Below, piece after piece: positions 43,994 through 56,100 of a stretch of 64,000 nt of DNA. Below the pieces are notes generated by a model, which made no database searches, was not told the origin of the DNA, and worked only from the letters and a program-made list of their open reading frames with translations. The stretch is from Fragilariopsis cylindrus CCMP1102 (lineage: Eukaryota; Bacillariophyta; Bacillariophyceae; Bacillariales; Bacillariaceae), in the NCBI GenBank assembly GCA_900095095.1, contig FMBT01000446.1:38995-102994 (forward strand), read 5' to 3'. The position numbers and the translations under genes are program-made. Positions within the stretch are counted from its first letter, which is position 1; each line of letters opens with the position of its first letter.

Positions 43994-46594
43994 GACGAAT
44001 AATAATGGATGTAAAATGGATGAATGGAATAGTTGTAATTGCACGACGATAGGAATGATTTTAAAGTGTAAATGATTTCCTTTCTTTGTTCATTCTTTTT
44101 ATGACGGAATTGTACAGGTGCGTAAGCTGGAAAGCGTTTGAGCAAAAGAGCGATACATTTCTTTGTAGAAAGAACAATTCGGAGTTTTCGGAAGTTAAGA
44201 AATTAGTAAATACATCACGTTTTTGTGTGAAGGAATAGAATAACATCACGTACAAAGTTAATTATTAATTATCCTTTTAAGAATTATGTGCTAGTGTAAA
44301 CATTTTTTTTCGACAGTTCTCGTTCAATCTAAACGGCGCTTGTATTGAAGTTTATATAATTGGGAGTCGTGTGTGTTAAGTATAATTATAGAGATCTATT
44401 GTATTAAAAATATTCTTTATTATCACTTTAAATAATAAATAATATTTTTGATAGCGTTCTGTTGCCTTTCGCTGATAGTTGTATACCAGTCGTTAAGTAC
44501 GAGTGGACAATGAATTCTATCCGGCAAGACTCAAGCAGGAATCGTAATTACCCTCACGCAAGTTTGAAAGTGTGAAGCATTTTCATCGAACGTCACGTTT
44601 AACCTGACTTATCACGTGTGTGTATTAAGTATTGTTCACTTGGAAGGAGGGAGGTTGCAGGCTGGGTGACCGAAACAAGTATACTAGAAGAAATGATATT
44701 CTGTTATTCCAAAAGGGACTACTCGCTCGTTGCAACAATTTCATTAATTACGTTCTACAAGTAGTATTAAACGATGTTCTCTATTTTAGATGATTCGGTT
44801 CCCTTTTTATTTTATATGACTAACTATCATCTAAAAAAAGACCAATTTTCTCCAATTCTTGTACTCGAAAGTCTATATCATGTTTATATCCATTTTCTTT
44901 TTGTCGATAGCAGTTTCGTTGTGTTTCTACCCAATAAAAAGTGACTGCTACGTCGAATTGCTATTATACGTCCTAGGAACATTGCAATTCCCGTACTTAT
45001 TACTATATACCTTTAATTTTAATTCATTCAATAACAGTATCAACCAGGTAGAATTTTTTTCTGGTTTTTTGAAGTCTCGATTTATATCCTTTTATACTTT
45101 CTGTGGTACCCAATTCTTGAAGTAAACGTAGGCCTTTTTCTTTATATGTCGACGTTGATCTCTCAACCAATTAGCGAGGCTTTTTTCTTCCGAAGTCATC
45201 GTTTTGTGAAATCATAAGGCTAGCATTCCCATTGCGCTTGTCATACTACTGTTTCAATTCTTTAAGTTTTTTCATCCCACCAAGTTATATGACGCTATGG
45301 CTTTTGTTCCATCAACTAAATAGTTGATAATATGCAATCTTTTCTGTTGTTCCTTTGATAATGAAGTTTTTAACCTTTACGTCGTTGATTCCACAGCCAT
45401 AAATTTATTTTGTCTGTTCAAAATTTAGATTTAAATTTATTATTGTCCTCTTTCAATGTGTTGATGGAGTCTTCATATTAGTCTGCTACATTTCCGCCGT
45501 TTGCTGATTCGACCGTAGATGAAGAAGACGAAACTATTTTAGCCAAGGCCGTGTGGACAGAATCATATCTTCGACGGTGATGCTATAATGTACCGTATCA
45601 ATTCCGTATCTTCCTTTCTCCGTCTTTTCTTCGGTATCACCGCCGTTGGAACAACCAATATCATTGCACGTATTTGATTTGTCCGTCCTCTTGTATATGA
45701 CGATGACATCCTCATTTCCGGGGACAGCTCTAGTCGTTGTTGTACAAGTAGGTAGTGCCGGTAATGGGAATATCGTTTCTTTGACGACATTCATCTTGCC
45801 TGATTATTAATCACTGTATACGACACAGCGAATAGTAACAATAATAAAATGAAAGACATTTGTTCTGATTGTTCTACAGAACGCATTATTTGTCCCATTT
45901 TTGATGACGCCTATAGTTCTAAGCGATATTCTTACAATCTACTTTTCTGTTAGACTCCAAAAATAATTCAACCAGTCTCTAGTACTGTTAATAGTAAAAC
46001 GCTGTTACCTACATGCTGCCGCAGTTGCTGATAAGTTTCTTGTTTCATTATCATGTGAGGGGTATGGAAGAATTATTTGTTTGTTTGTTTGTTTTTTTGG
46101 TTGTGTGTGTGTAGTAGTTGTCGTAGTGGTAGTTGTCGTAGTTGTATAAAGAAGAAGGAAGATCTGAAGACGAAGAAGATCTTGGTTTGATGACACTGCA
46201 TAAAAAAGAAGAACAGAACAGAACAGAACATACTATCGTGTACAATTGTAGCTTATATTTTTTTGACTGATGACACGGTGTCTCAGCAATCACGGTAATA
46301 ATTAATCTGCTTCAAGCCTAGCTATTAACGTTAGTGCGCACGTGTAAAGATCAAAGAATAGCTCGTGAATCAATCACAAATCAGTTTACTTGTTCATTGT
46401 ACGGTACAGTAAATACTCGTACTATCAATGAGAACGAATCTCAGCTAACATACACAGCAGTACAGTAACGTAGCCCATTCCTCGCATTGAAGCAAAAGAA
46501 CTTCATACGGTAAAACAGAGTTTCTATCTTCCTTATACCATCGTACCGCATAGTCGGTCCTTTTCTTGTGACTATACTTTCATCATTCATCACC
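43994..46594. other. Long intergenic region
   Basis: About 2.6 kb between the divergent HMG and sigma genes. It holds one weak ORF (45534-45794), a GTTT/T-rich stretch near 46076-46100, an AGAACAGAACAGAAC repeat near 46210 and otherwise AT-rich DNA. No RNA gene recognised. Confidence 0.5.
45534..45794 (-). CDS. Small hypothetical ORF, weak
   Basis: 86 codons from an ATG at 45794. Composition is fairly protein-like (ETIFPLPALPTCTTTTRAV, then acidic and Lys-rich), with a TAG stop, but there is no known domain. It may be a small gene, part of a spliced gene or chance. Confidence 0.25.
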   Translation of the reverse strand: MNVVKETIFPLPALPTCTTTTRAVPGNEDVIVIYKRTDKSNTCNDIGCSNGGDTEEKTEKGRYGIDTVHYSITVEDMILSTRPWLK

Positions 46595-47752
46595 ATGTAT
46601 ACCACGTCGGCGAAAATTTGCTATACCTCCGCACTGCTTTCTATAATAGTCCTACTAGCAATACTGGATTCGACTAGGATATTCACAGTTGCTTTCATTC
46701 CAGCCACGCGATCGCAGCATAATTCCCCCGAGTTCACTTCTTCCGTAATAAGAACAACAACGTCTTCCTATGCTAGTGAAGCAAGCATCGTAGACATCCT
46801 CGAGGATTATGAGGGACATATCAATCCGGAATTAGCTCAACGAATATGGAAATGGGAAAAACAACAAAGATTGAACCTTGATCAGCCGGACTTTCAAAAC
46901 TATTCTACGAGAGCCGGATTGAGATGGGTTAAAGAGATGGTTGAAAAAACAATGAAATCTTCGACAGTCACGAGTACAACAACGGCAACGCCCAATAATT
47001 TACGACGGAGTCTATACGATGATTTGATACAGGAGGGTGTCATCGGGTTAATGACTGCACTCAAAACATTCGAACAAAAATCTCGTCCCAATGAATCTTT
47101 CGAAACTTTCGCCAAGGCTCAAATTGAGTTTGGGTTGGAAGCATTTACGATAGAAAGAGAAAAGGGCATGGGAAGGTCCACAGGTAAAGGGAAAAGACAT
47201 CCGCTGAGCATGGAAAGTACGATAGAAATTGCTGATCCACTCCAAACAACGACTACCTTTCACAATCAGGACGAATGGGAAATAAGAGAAGGTCTACTAC
47301 TGGACAACGGTGAGTCAGTCGACGACGAGAGTCTCCAATATGAGGGAGAAGACCAGATGTGGATTGCCTCACAATCGGTAGCGTCTCCTCTTCGTGATTC
47401 GATACCCCAAATTGATGATGACGAGGACAGTATCATGGATGGTATTTTTGGAGACAAGAATTCAAATACGTCCCCCGATGATATTGCCCTTACCGATATG
47501 ATATTTTACAATGTCGATGACTTCCTAGGCAATACTTTAGATGAGATCGAATCACAAATTATTCAAATGCGGTATGGGTTGGATGATGGTGTTGCCAAAA
47601 CGCAGAAAGAAATTTCTTACGATTTAAATTTGACCATTAGAGAAGTACGAAAATTACAAAAACTAGCACTGAATAAATTGAGAGCCAAATTCACTGAACG
47701 GTATGTTAGCGACGATACAGGTCACGAAGACTTTTGGGAAGATACTGTATAG
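46595..47752 (+). CDS. Sigma-70-type RNA polymerase sigma factor, plastid-type precursor
   Basis: ATG at 46595 gives 385 residues; the open frame extends upstream only from a GTG. A signal peptide (SALLSIIVLLAILDSTRIF) ends at VAF|IPATRS, a diatom plastid-type site. Sigma region 2 lies at about 135-190 (SLYDDLIQEGVIGLMTALKT, SFETFAKAQIEFGLEAFTIE), aligning with 'DLIQEGNIGLMRAV..F....FSTYA...I' of bacterial factors. Region 4 lies at about 315-375 (DEIESQIIQMRYGL...TQKEISYDLNLTIREVRKLQ), the -35-binding helix-turn-helix. An acidic linker lies between them. It would direct the plastid-encoded polymerase to plastid promoters. Region 1.1 is absent, as usual for plastid factors. Confidence 0.9.
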   Translation: MYTTSAKICYTSALLSIIVLLAILDSTRIFTVAFIPATRSQHNSPEFTSSVIRTTTSSYASEASIVDILEDYEGHINPELAQRIWKWEKQQRLNLDQPDFQNYSTRAGLRWVKEMVEKTMKSSTVTSTTTATPNNLRRSLYDDLIQEGVIGLMTALKTFEQKSRPNESFETFAKAQIEFGLEAFTIEREKGMGRSTGKGKRHPLSMESTIEIADPLQTTTTFHNQDEWEIREGLLLDNGESVDDESLQYEGEDQMWIASQSVASPLRDSIPQIDDDEDSIMDGIFGDKNSNTSPDDIALTDMIFYNVDDFLGNTLDEIESQIIQMRYGLDDGVAKTQKEISYDLNLTIREVRKLQKLALNKLRAKFTERYVSDDTGHEDFWEDTV

Positions 47753-48600
47753 AATGAATCATATCAAAAAAGAAAGAGAAAAGAAGATGAAAAAAATTAG
47801 CACTTTCGGAAAGGAAAAGGAAGGAAAAAATAACAAGTCTATAAAATAAATTATAAAATATACATATATCAATCTTTATTATTTTTGACAATTGCATCCT
47901 GGTTGTTGTAGCTACCATATCCTGTGATATATAACACAAACGAAAAGAAATTATGAGTGTAGTAGCTGATACTTGTATCATTGCCACACAAATCCTAGTT
48001 ATGTACTTCTAACAAACAGCCATGACATCAAGGCTAAGCTTAACTTAAAGGGCAGCAAAAGTGTGTAGTGTCCTCCTATGAGAAAATAGCATGGACGAGA
48101 TTTTGGCACATCAATTATCATAGATCATTCTTGTGAGGAGCAAAGCTTCATTGAACGCAAGCGGGCAGCTTTTAACAGGTAAGTAAACTGAGAAGTTTTT
48201 GTGTTTGTTTTTCCGATAACCCCCTTTTTATCAAACACGCCTACGTATCCCCCGAATAATAATTTTAATTCATTCGGCGATTTTGTGTGGGAAAAACGCC
48301 GAAGATATCGAAAAATCAAGTAATCATCGGTCATCCGTTGGCTTTACTCTACTGTACATTCCCTACTCTTACTACTGCACCTCATTCCTCAAACATAAAT
48401 ACGCTCTTGAGACCCTTTTGATCTAACGAAGGTAAGGAATAAGCGGCTAGCTATGTTTCGACATGTATGTCGGAAAATCGTCGTTGTTTTTGTTCAATTG
48501 ATATTCATTGAACTTTAATGAAATAATGTCCCGATCTTAAACAGATTTTTTCTCTTTCCCCCCGCTTTTATTCTATATCTGTCTTGTAGAAACGTATACC
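47753..48600. other. Intergenic region
   Basis: About 850 bp between two plus-strand genes; contains the promoter and perhaps a 5' UTR intron of the Tudor gene (a CTTGTAG acceptor-like site lies about 10 nt before its ATG). No ORF supported. Confidence 0.45.
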
Positions 48601-49053
48601 ATGGATCTATTTGCAGCCAAACCAGTAGAAGCAGAAGCACCTACGGTGCCACCGCCAGCAGTAGTAGCTCCGATGTCAGAAATCCCTGCACCTGTGCCTC
48701 CTTCGCCTGCGCCTGCTGCACCTCCGTCTCCTCCCTCTGTTCCTGCATCAACTGATGCTGAGTACAATAACTTGCGCGTCGCTAAGAGGTTCAAAAAGAG
48801 AATCTACTTTGGAACTATCACATCAACATGGGTTGAAAATACCAAAGGATCCATGTATCATGTCACGTACGATGATAAGGATGAAGAAGATTTTGAACAG
48901 AAGCAAGTCGACAACGCCCGAAAACTTTACGAGAAAAGCAAAGATAAAGATTACATTACCTACCCCGAAAAAAAGCCCAAGAAGGCTGCCCCCAAAAAGC
49001 GTAAGGCAATCACTCCTCCAACTCGATCGATTCCAAAGAGAGGTGCTAAATAG
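48601..49053 (+). CDS. Small Tudor-like protein
   Basis: ATG at 48601 in a good context (ACCATGG), 150 residues. The first 50 residues are Pro/Ala-rich. The central part (about 58-110) reads LRVAKRFKKRIYFGTITSTW...MYHVTYDDKDEEDFEQKQ, the barrel pattern 'G-x-R-V-A-K-x-F...Y-F-G-x-V...W-x-V-x-Y-D-D-x-D-x-E-D' of Tudor-like chromatin readers found in plants and algae. The C-terminus is very basic (KKPKKAAPKKRKA) with a nuclear-localisation-like cluster. A nuclear histone- or chromatin-binding role is inferred. Confidence 0.8.
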   Translation: MDLFAAKPVEAEAPTVPPPAVVAPMSEIPAPVPPSPAPAAPPSPPSVPASTDAEYNNLRVAKRFKKRIYFGTITSTWVENTKGSMYHVTYDDKDEEDFEQKQVDNARKLYEKSKDKDYITYPEKKPKKAAPKKRKAITPPTRSIPKRGAK

Positions 49054-50838
49054 GATTGAGATGTTGTACAATATTTGTTTGTTTACAAAATGGAAGCTAG
49101 CTATGGATAGAGAGAAAAAGAGGGAGGGTTTTTCTTTTTTTTAATCGAAATTATAACTAGGACTAGCTAGGGAAGGAAGGAAGTTAAATATACCATGATT
49201 GTTCAATTGGCATACGTTGTTGTTTTGGGGATGTACAGAAGCATTGCAATACGGTACGAATAATAGATGATGATAGTAAATAGTAAACCCTCGCTCCTAA
49301 TCGATATACGTTGCACAACCTATAAGTATAAAACATAAATATATAAAGTAGTATCAAGGGAAGATACACGAAAATAAGTAAAAATTAATGTTATTGTAAG
49401 TAAAAATGAAACCACTTGTTACTATTGGTTATAATTACTGAGGCTGGTTAGCTAGGAAAACCTGGATATAGAATAGTTCTAGTAGAAAGTTAACTATATT
49501 AGCAATGAAATAAAGTCAACGAAGTCGTCAAGTATGAATACTACAAGTACTAATACTTAATATTCTTAAGCGGCCACGGCATCCTAGATAAGTGATAAAT
49601 ACTAATAATGAAGGCTTCTCAATTCATATATGTTAAAGGGAACGAATAGTACCAAATTATCAAAGAGCAGACAAATTCATTCTACCAGGTTAAAGAGTAC
49701 ATAAGTCTACACATAAGATACTGTACATATTATGTTAAAGGGAAAGAATAGTACCAAATTATCAAAGTGCAGACCAATTCATTCTACTAGTTTAAATAAT
49801 ACATCATAAGTCTACGCATAAGATACTATATAGACTTCCAGGGATCTTGAAAATATGTTCTGAGGCTAATGGAGATAATCTACCCTTCAAAGGTCACAGT
49901 TGATTTTGCATTTACACATATATCTATATAACTTGTTATTTATAAGCTGCCGCGTCGCTCCTCCCCACCTTAGAAAGGCTAGTGAGACAACGGTCGACTC
50001 GCCTACACATATATCTAAGAACACATATTATATTACATTTTTCACATACTCAATCAAATTGTTGTCTCTCAGAAATGGCCAAGCCAGTAATATTTGCTTC
50101 TTTGTCATAAAAGGAAGATTGACTCCTTTTAGTGCCAAATATGCTATATTATTATAGTATGATGTTTATGGCATTCAATCAATCAACCTATATCCATGCC
50201 ATTTCATTTGATGTATAATTGATGACAAAAATGCTGATGATGCATTCATTTTTGTTGTTAGTTAATAAGCAGTTAAGATTTTTAAGAATGTGCTTTTATG
50301 ATGTGCTGCTGATGATACAGTGCAATTAGAAGTAGTATAATCAAGTTTGTATAATTTAATCATAAGTTAATTCCAACAATCATTTACAGCATAAAGGAAT
50401 TTTGGAAAAGAGCCACAAACTGGAATCAAATAAAAGACAGTAGTCCATCATAAGCACAAAGATTATCAAGAGTTGTGTTTACTCCTGGAATGATGCATGT
50501 CAGTTATTGATCTGATTGGTTGGTTTGATTGGATGTGCACATTCCTATTGATTTTAGAGTTCACACTCTCCTTCTCTCTCTTATCTATCTAATTACTGAT
50601 GTAAAAAGCTTCTTCTCATTGAAGGCAAGTTCCACACTGATCTGCACTCAAATTAAAATGTGGGAGGCTGTTTTTATTTTGCACGAAGGCTAAGACACAA
50701 GAAAGCACGCAAGGTTTCCTTTTTTGTTGTTGTGTAATTGGGGAGCTCGTAAATTCATCAACCAACCATGATTTGACAATAGACAAATCCAGGAGATCTG
50801 TATGATGTAGGTGGTGCAGTAGGTTATGTTGTAAATAA
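49054..50838. other. Intergenic region with a tandem duplication
   Basis: About 1.8 kb AT-rich DNA between the Tudor gene and the LINE 3' end; apart from the duplication at 49629-49830 nothing is recognised. Confidence 0.5.
49629..49830. repeat. About 102-bp tandem duplication
   Basis: Two units starting TATGTTAAAGGGAA (49629 and 49731) with shared TAGTACCAAATTATCAAAG and CATAAGATACT blocks; roughly nine tenths identical by eye. Noncoding. Confidence 0.85.
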
Positions 50839-51359
50839 TTTAATTTAACTCATTGATTTACTATGTAGTATAAATATATGTATATATATATGATGAGATA
50901 CTCATAAATATATATAAGGCATATAAGTATATTTTATTAATCTAGCTAATTGCCTTTTTGTAGATATGTATAGCAGACTATAACGTCTTTAAACTCGCCT
51001 CCGATAAGTGAAGAATAATACAACTTCGGTAGAACGACAGTGATGGTGTGTATATGTATGTATGTGTATATGTATGGTGATTCGATGGTGGTGATTGTAA
51101 ATGATATGTAATAGTATCAACACCTCTTCAATTGTAGTAGTAGGCCGGTTCCTCTTGTACTTGATTTGAAAATAGAACTCGTTGGTGGTGATATGGTTGT
51201 AATAGAGCAGGGTATGGCACCTGTTCGATGATGTCTTGTGTTTATAGAATTGTATGTTTGTAGAATTGTATGGTTATGTTGATGTTCGGTAGATTAGGTG
51301 TGGCTGCCTTATCGGGTAGTAGGGGTAGTCAACTGAAGATGATTTTGGAATTAAGCAAC

Positions 51360-52923
51360 TTATACTTCAGCGCGGTCTTGTGGTACTTCGTTGGCTGACT
51401 TATCGTTGTCTGAATCCGACGTGTCTGAATCCGACGTGTATTCTTCCGATGAGATGTGCAAGGCGTTATCTGAGGTACTGCCTTTCTTTTCCGAGTCGGT
51501 TGTTGCTTCTTCTTCGAGAGTAAGCTTGCGTTTCTTCTTTGGGGAGGGCGTTGCGAATGGTGTATCGGTAGTATGTTTTGGTGTGGCTGTCTTTGCCTTT
51601 CTTTTTTTATATTTGTTGGCTTGTAGGATACCGGCGTCGAAATGTTCTTGGATGGTCGCTACAAGGTCTGCTGGTCGAGCTACACTAATGTCTGGGATGA
51701 TTTTGCGACCCAGAATGGCCCGTGCCGTTTCTCCAAGGTAGTAATTTTCTGTCAGCGATTTGTCTTCTACGACGATGAGCATTTCTTCTTCAGTCATTTT
51801 CTTCAAAGCCAACTTGACGTTGTTGTTGTGTGGGCTGTATCCTAAGAGTGTTTGGATTTCGGCTAGTGAGAAGAAAAGTGGGAGTTCGACGAGGATGCAT
51901 AGGATGCCTTCTACTTGAGGCCACAGTATTCTGTTATAGTTGGGGTCGCTGCATGTCCACTTCTTGAATCCAAATTTTTTACCTAATGATCTGAGTAGGA
52001 CTCTTCTGATAACTCTGAGTCCATCGCTGATGAGTATCTCATCCGCTAACACATCTAGCGCTGTCTCCGTTGCATCTGTGAGCTCGTTATCCTTGTTGGA
52101 AGTTTTTAAGGTGGCTGCCTCTTGCGCATTTTTGACTTTTTCGTATTTGGTATCTAAATTCTTCAATGATGGCAAATGGCCCTCGATAGACTTGCTAATT
52201 TCCTCGGTGGCAGACTGTGACTCCTGAAGTGTTTCCTGAAGTTCGTTAATTTTGATTATTGCATCTGCATGTAATCCTTCTGCTGCATCGACTCCTTGTC
52301 TGTATGAGTCTATTGCTTCTCTTACTCTTTTGAGATGCTCGTGTCTACTGATAGTTGCTCCTTCGGCTATCTTGTGCGCTGTATTGGCTGCCTCTTGTTG
52401 GTCTTGGCGTGTCTTCAGAGTTGAGTGAATGCCGGAGATGGCCCCGTAAATGGTCATGATGGTAGATTTTGAATCAGTGATTTGTCCCTGCAAGGAGTTG
52501 AAGTGGGAGGTGGCGTTTGTGTGTAGGTTCTTTACTTCATTGGTTTCGTCCCAAAATTTTTGACAGATATCTCTCATTTCTTCGTCTAGGGCGGCATCGG
52601 TTCTTTTCAGTGTGGCTAACTCGGCTGTTAGTTGCTTGATTGCTTCGTCGTTCTTGAGGAGCTCTGCAATGGTGGGTTTAAAGGTGTTCCATAATGCATT
52701 TGGTTTCGTTATTTCGCCATTGTTGGTATGTCGGGATTGATGATGTTATCGAAAATAGAAATCGGTAAGGCGAATGTGAAAGTTGCTTTTGTAATTGCTG
52801 AACTGAGGATTGTGAGAGATCCCTAGGGATAGTTGACGTTGCCATGACTGTGTATTTTGCTGGGGAGGTTGTTTGGAGACCTGTGTACTGGTTTGCCTGT
52901 GTTGGTTTTGATGTAAACTCCAT
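51360..52923 (-). CDS. LINE ORF3: coiled-coil protein with acidic tail
   Basis: ATG at 52923; the frame breaks two or three times between 52800 and 52680 (protein-like LPISIFDNIINPDIP and NALWNTFKPTIAELLKND lie in neighbouring frames) and is then open for 405 residues to 51360. The first roughly 200 residues are a coiled coil (AAEGLHADAIIKINELQETL). A folded helical domain follows (LGKKFGFKKWTCSDP...ILCILVELPLFFSLAEIQTLLGY) ending in a possible winged helix. Then comes a basic KKRK-type nuclear signal and a Ser/Asp acidic tail. No relative recognised. Coiled coil plus a folded domain recalls L1 ORF1p, suggesting an RNA-binding coat protein; this is inference. Confidence 0.65.
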
Positions 52924-52925
52924 GG

Positions 52926-52967
52926 TTTCGAAACGGAATGTGTGATAGTTTCGAAATAGTTTCGAAA
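52926..52967 (-). promoter_or_regulatory. Three TTTCGAAA palindromes just upstream of ORF3
   Basis: TTTCGAAA at 52926-52933, 52949-52956 and 52960-52967, between the A23 tract and the ORF3 ATG. Three perfect palindromes in 42 bp is unlikely by chance; a promoter or protein-binding role is inferred. Confidence 0.45.
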
Positions 52968-52980
52968 GACGTTTCTCCTC

Positions 52981-53003
52981 TTTTTTTTTTTTTTTTTTTT
53001 TTT
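52981..53003 (-). repeat. A23 tract (T23 on the plus strand)
   Basis: Uninterrupted run of 23, located 112 nt after the ORF2 stop in the sense of the element. It could be the fossil or functional poly(A) end of an ORF1-ORF2 unit. Confidence 0.9.
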
Positions 53004-53115
53004 AATGCAGTAACTTAGTTTTTTGGTGCGGTGAACGTTGGCGCGCGCTCTTCCTGTGTTGCTTATGGGTGTCTGTTGGCAGCCGGCAGGTAACGAGCAG
53101 GTCGAGGCAGTCGTG

Positions 53116-56100
53116 CTAGTCTAAATAGTTTTGCATTGCCACGCTCATCGCTGATATATAAGGGACGGTAGGTGCATTGTAGTTAATTGCTTTTCTTGCT
53201 TGGAAGACTGATCTTAGCCATTGTTGTTTTTGCTGGCTTGGAAGGGCTTGAAGTTCGGTGTACGTCCATTTTGTAAAGAGGAATGTATCTTGGCGCAGAA
53301 TTTGTCGATTATCGCTGCGCGTTTCTTCTAGCATTTCTGCATCTAGTCTTTGCCGAAGGGCAATTGCTCCTGGTCCCTCGTCGCTATGTGCTATTTTGTT
53401 TCTGAAATCCCATTGGTCCCATGCTGTTAAGAGTAATTTGTGAATGATAGCTGCGGCCCATCGCTTTGATTTTTTCTTGGATCTTATTCTGTCGTAGAAT
53501 TGTTGCTGGGAAACTTGCCATTTACGACTCCATCTGCCTAGTGCGAAGTTGGTCCATCCCAATCCGTTGTTCTGGTCTTTGATGGCTGCTCGTATGCCAA
53601 ATTTAGTGTAAAATCGGAAGGGTTGACTTTCTTATCTTGTCTCCATATCTGTAGGATTTCTAAGATTGCTTTTGACAGTGACGGTGCTGTATTGGTGGAA
53701 TCTAGGGTTGGTTTCAGAATGGTATCGAGGTTTTTCTTGAAGTTGGCTTTCGAATCTTTATCTTGGCATGTAAGAACGTGTGACGTTTTTCCTCATCTTT
53801 GTTGCAGAGAGGGCAGCGGGAGTGGTTTTGCCATTTTCTTATTTTTAACACGTGGCCTACTCCTATGCAACCTGAAGCTTGTTTGGGATAACCATCGTTT
53901 TTGCCCTTGAGGAAGTTTCTTTATTGCTTGTTGGCTTGCTTCCCAATCGGTGTCGTGTTGTGGATCTACTTTGATGTCGTGGTGTTTTTTCCAGTATTCC
54001 AAGGATCGAGGGGCAAACAGGGTGGCGTAGAGAGGTCCTGTGTCTATTTTTGATATCTTGATACCGTTTACGTATACCGCCCATTTTTCGTAGAGCAGGC
54101 GCACTGGACGATGTACTCGTTTCTCCCTTTTGCATTGTTTTAGATAGCTTTTTGCCTTGCCGTCCACTATAGTATTCTTTCTTGCCCACCAGTCCATTGA
54201 TTTTCCTTTTCTGTCTTGGTGGCCTTCAACCCATTTCCAGTTTACTGTTATTGGAAGGATGGAGATTCGCGTTCTGATTTCTTGGACGAGGTCGAAGTCT
54301 GCTTGGCCTATATTCATGATTGTGGCTGCCGCTGAAACATCTAATGCTGATTCGCCATCTAGGGCGATTGTTATTGATCCGGTAGTTAGCTCATAATGTT
54401 GGACTATGATTGCAACTGCTGCAAGAATTCCTGCAACTCCTGCGAGTTCGCTTCGGTACGCTGATTGGTCGAATGCTAGGCCGGGGACCCAGTTGGCAGC
54501 CTCGAGTGGTTGTTTGTCGTCCTTGTCTGCCACAATTATAAGAGCTGAAGTGCCTTTGAGAGTGTTTGGGTCGTAAGATCCGTCGCTGATGGCTCTAGCT
54601 GTGCCTTGTGAGATTCCTGTCGCGATTGCTTGGCAGTCGTCTGCAGGCAGTTCGACTTTGTCGAGAAGTATTTTTTTCGGAGGCCCTGGAAGAGTCAAAT
54701 GCGTCTTGTATGCAGGCGAATGGACCTTCTGTCGGATCGTAAGAGGCGAGGTCGGTATCTGGTTCTTCGTAATGCCATTCGGAGGTGCATTCCTTCGCTA
54801 GTACGACTGGATTTGGATTGTTGGCTGGGGTATGGCGTAGGCTGACTGATGCAAGTAGGTTGGGTCGATGTGGGTAATGATTCGCAGGTTTTGGTTGTTG
54901 AAACTGTATTTTCTATTTCTTACTCTTCCGCTGTGATGACTGTAGATTTTCCATGAGTTGCCGTGTTTTTTGAACAGGCGATCTTCACCTGGGTTGTAGA
55001 AGTAGGGCCAATCATCCAATGCTGATAGTGACTGCCAGGTCGAGACAGGTTGGGCCAGTATCCTATGTTCGAGGATAGATTGAGGTCGAATGAAGGTATT
55101 TCCTAAACGCTTTTTTCCAGAAGTCTTTCTGCTTTTTTGTGAATGATGGTGGGTCGCGTGGCCAGTCGTAATGCTCTCGTAGTAGGTTGCCTTCGCGGAG
55201 TTCCCATGCAAGGTGGTTGATTGTAAGACCTGACACCGATGTTATGTCTGCCACTGATATGGCTCTTAGGGACATTCTCATGTAGTTTAGTATTTGGAGT
55301 TCTTTGTTTCTGTAGCCAGCTTTTATGAATCCTTGCATGATATATTGGTCATTTTGTCTTAGAAGTGGGATTTGTGGATAATCTTCTATGAATTCTATGT
55401 TGTGTTCTGAGGCAAAGTTGAGTACTCCCCGGTACCAGACTTTTGTTGTGTATGCTTGAACTATGTTCCAGTCGATTCTTCCGGCTATTAAAGGGATTCC
55501 TAGTTCTAGACGGAGTCCTTCTGCTGTTAACCCTGATGAGGTCTCCCGTTGAATGATTGGTTAACTGATTCTTGAATGAGGGTGGATATTTTTTTAATGC
55601 CTTCACAGAATCTCGGGTTGTAGATGTTTTAGGCCTTGGTATAGATCAGGGCTGTATAGAACTTTCGCGAGGGAAATTTGCTGCCGATGCCTGATCTTTG
55701 CAAAGCTTTTCGTAGGGCTGGTCTTAGAATGTCGTTCCATTGTGTCTCTGTGAAGTCCGTGGTTGGCATGCAATATTCCATACTTTTCAAGAAAACAGTT
55801 TGTATAGGTGTAGAAGGCCTGTGTTATTATCGCACTTGCTTGATCGTATTTGGTCTCCAAATTTGACTGCCTCTTCATGTAAATGGCGAAATTGTCGTCC
55901 GTCGTTTGCCATCCATCGCCAAGGTATACTCCGAGGGTTTTTTCGGCTTCTTCCGCGTTCATTCGTTTTAACTCTCTTCTTTGTACCGTGTTTGTCTATC
56001 AGAGTGAAAGAACTGGCATGTTCCGTCCTTGATCGGTACTCCCAGTCTGTACCCGTCCATTGGAAGTCAATAAGGTAAGCAAAATGATTTTTTTTCGGAG

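Noticed and set aside
46005-46196. Frame with a poly-threonine run
   Set aside because: Translation of a GTAGTAGTTGTCGTAGTGG-like simple sequence; no protein character outside it.
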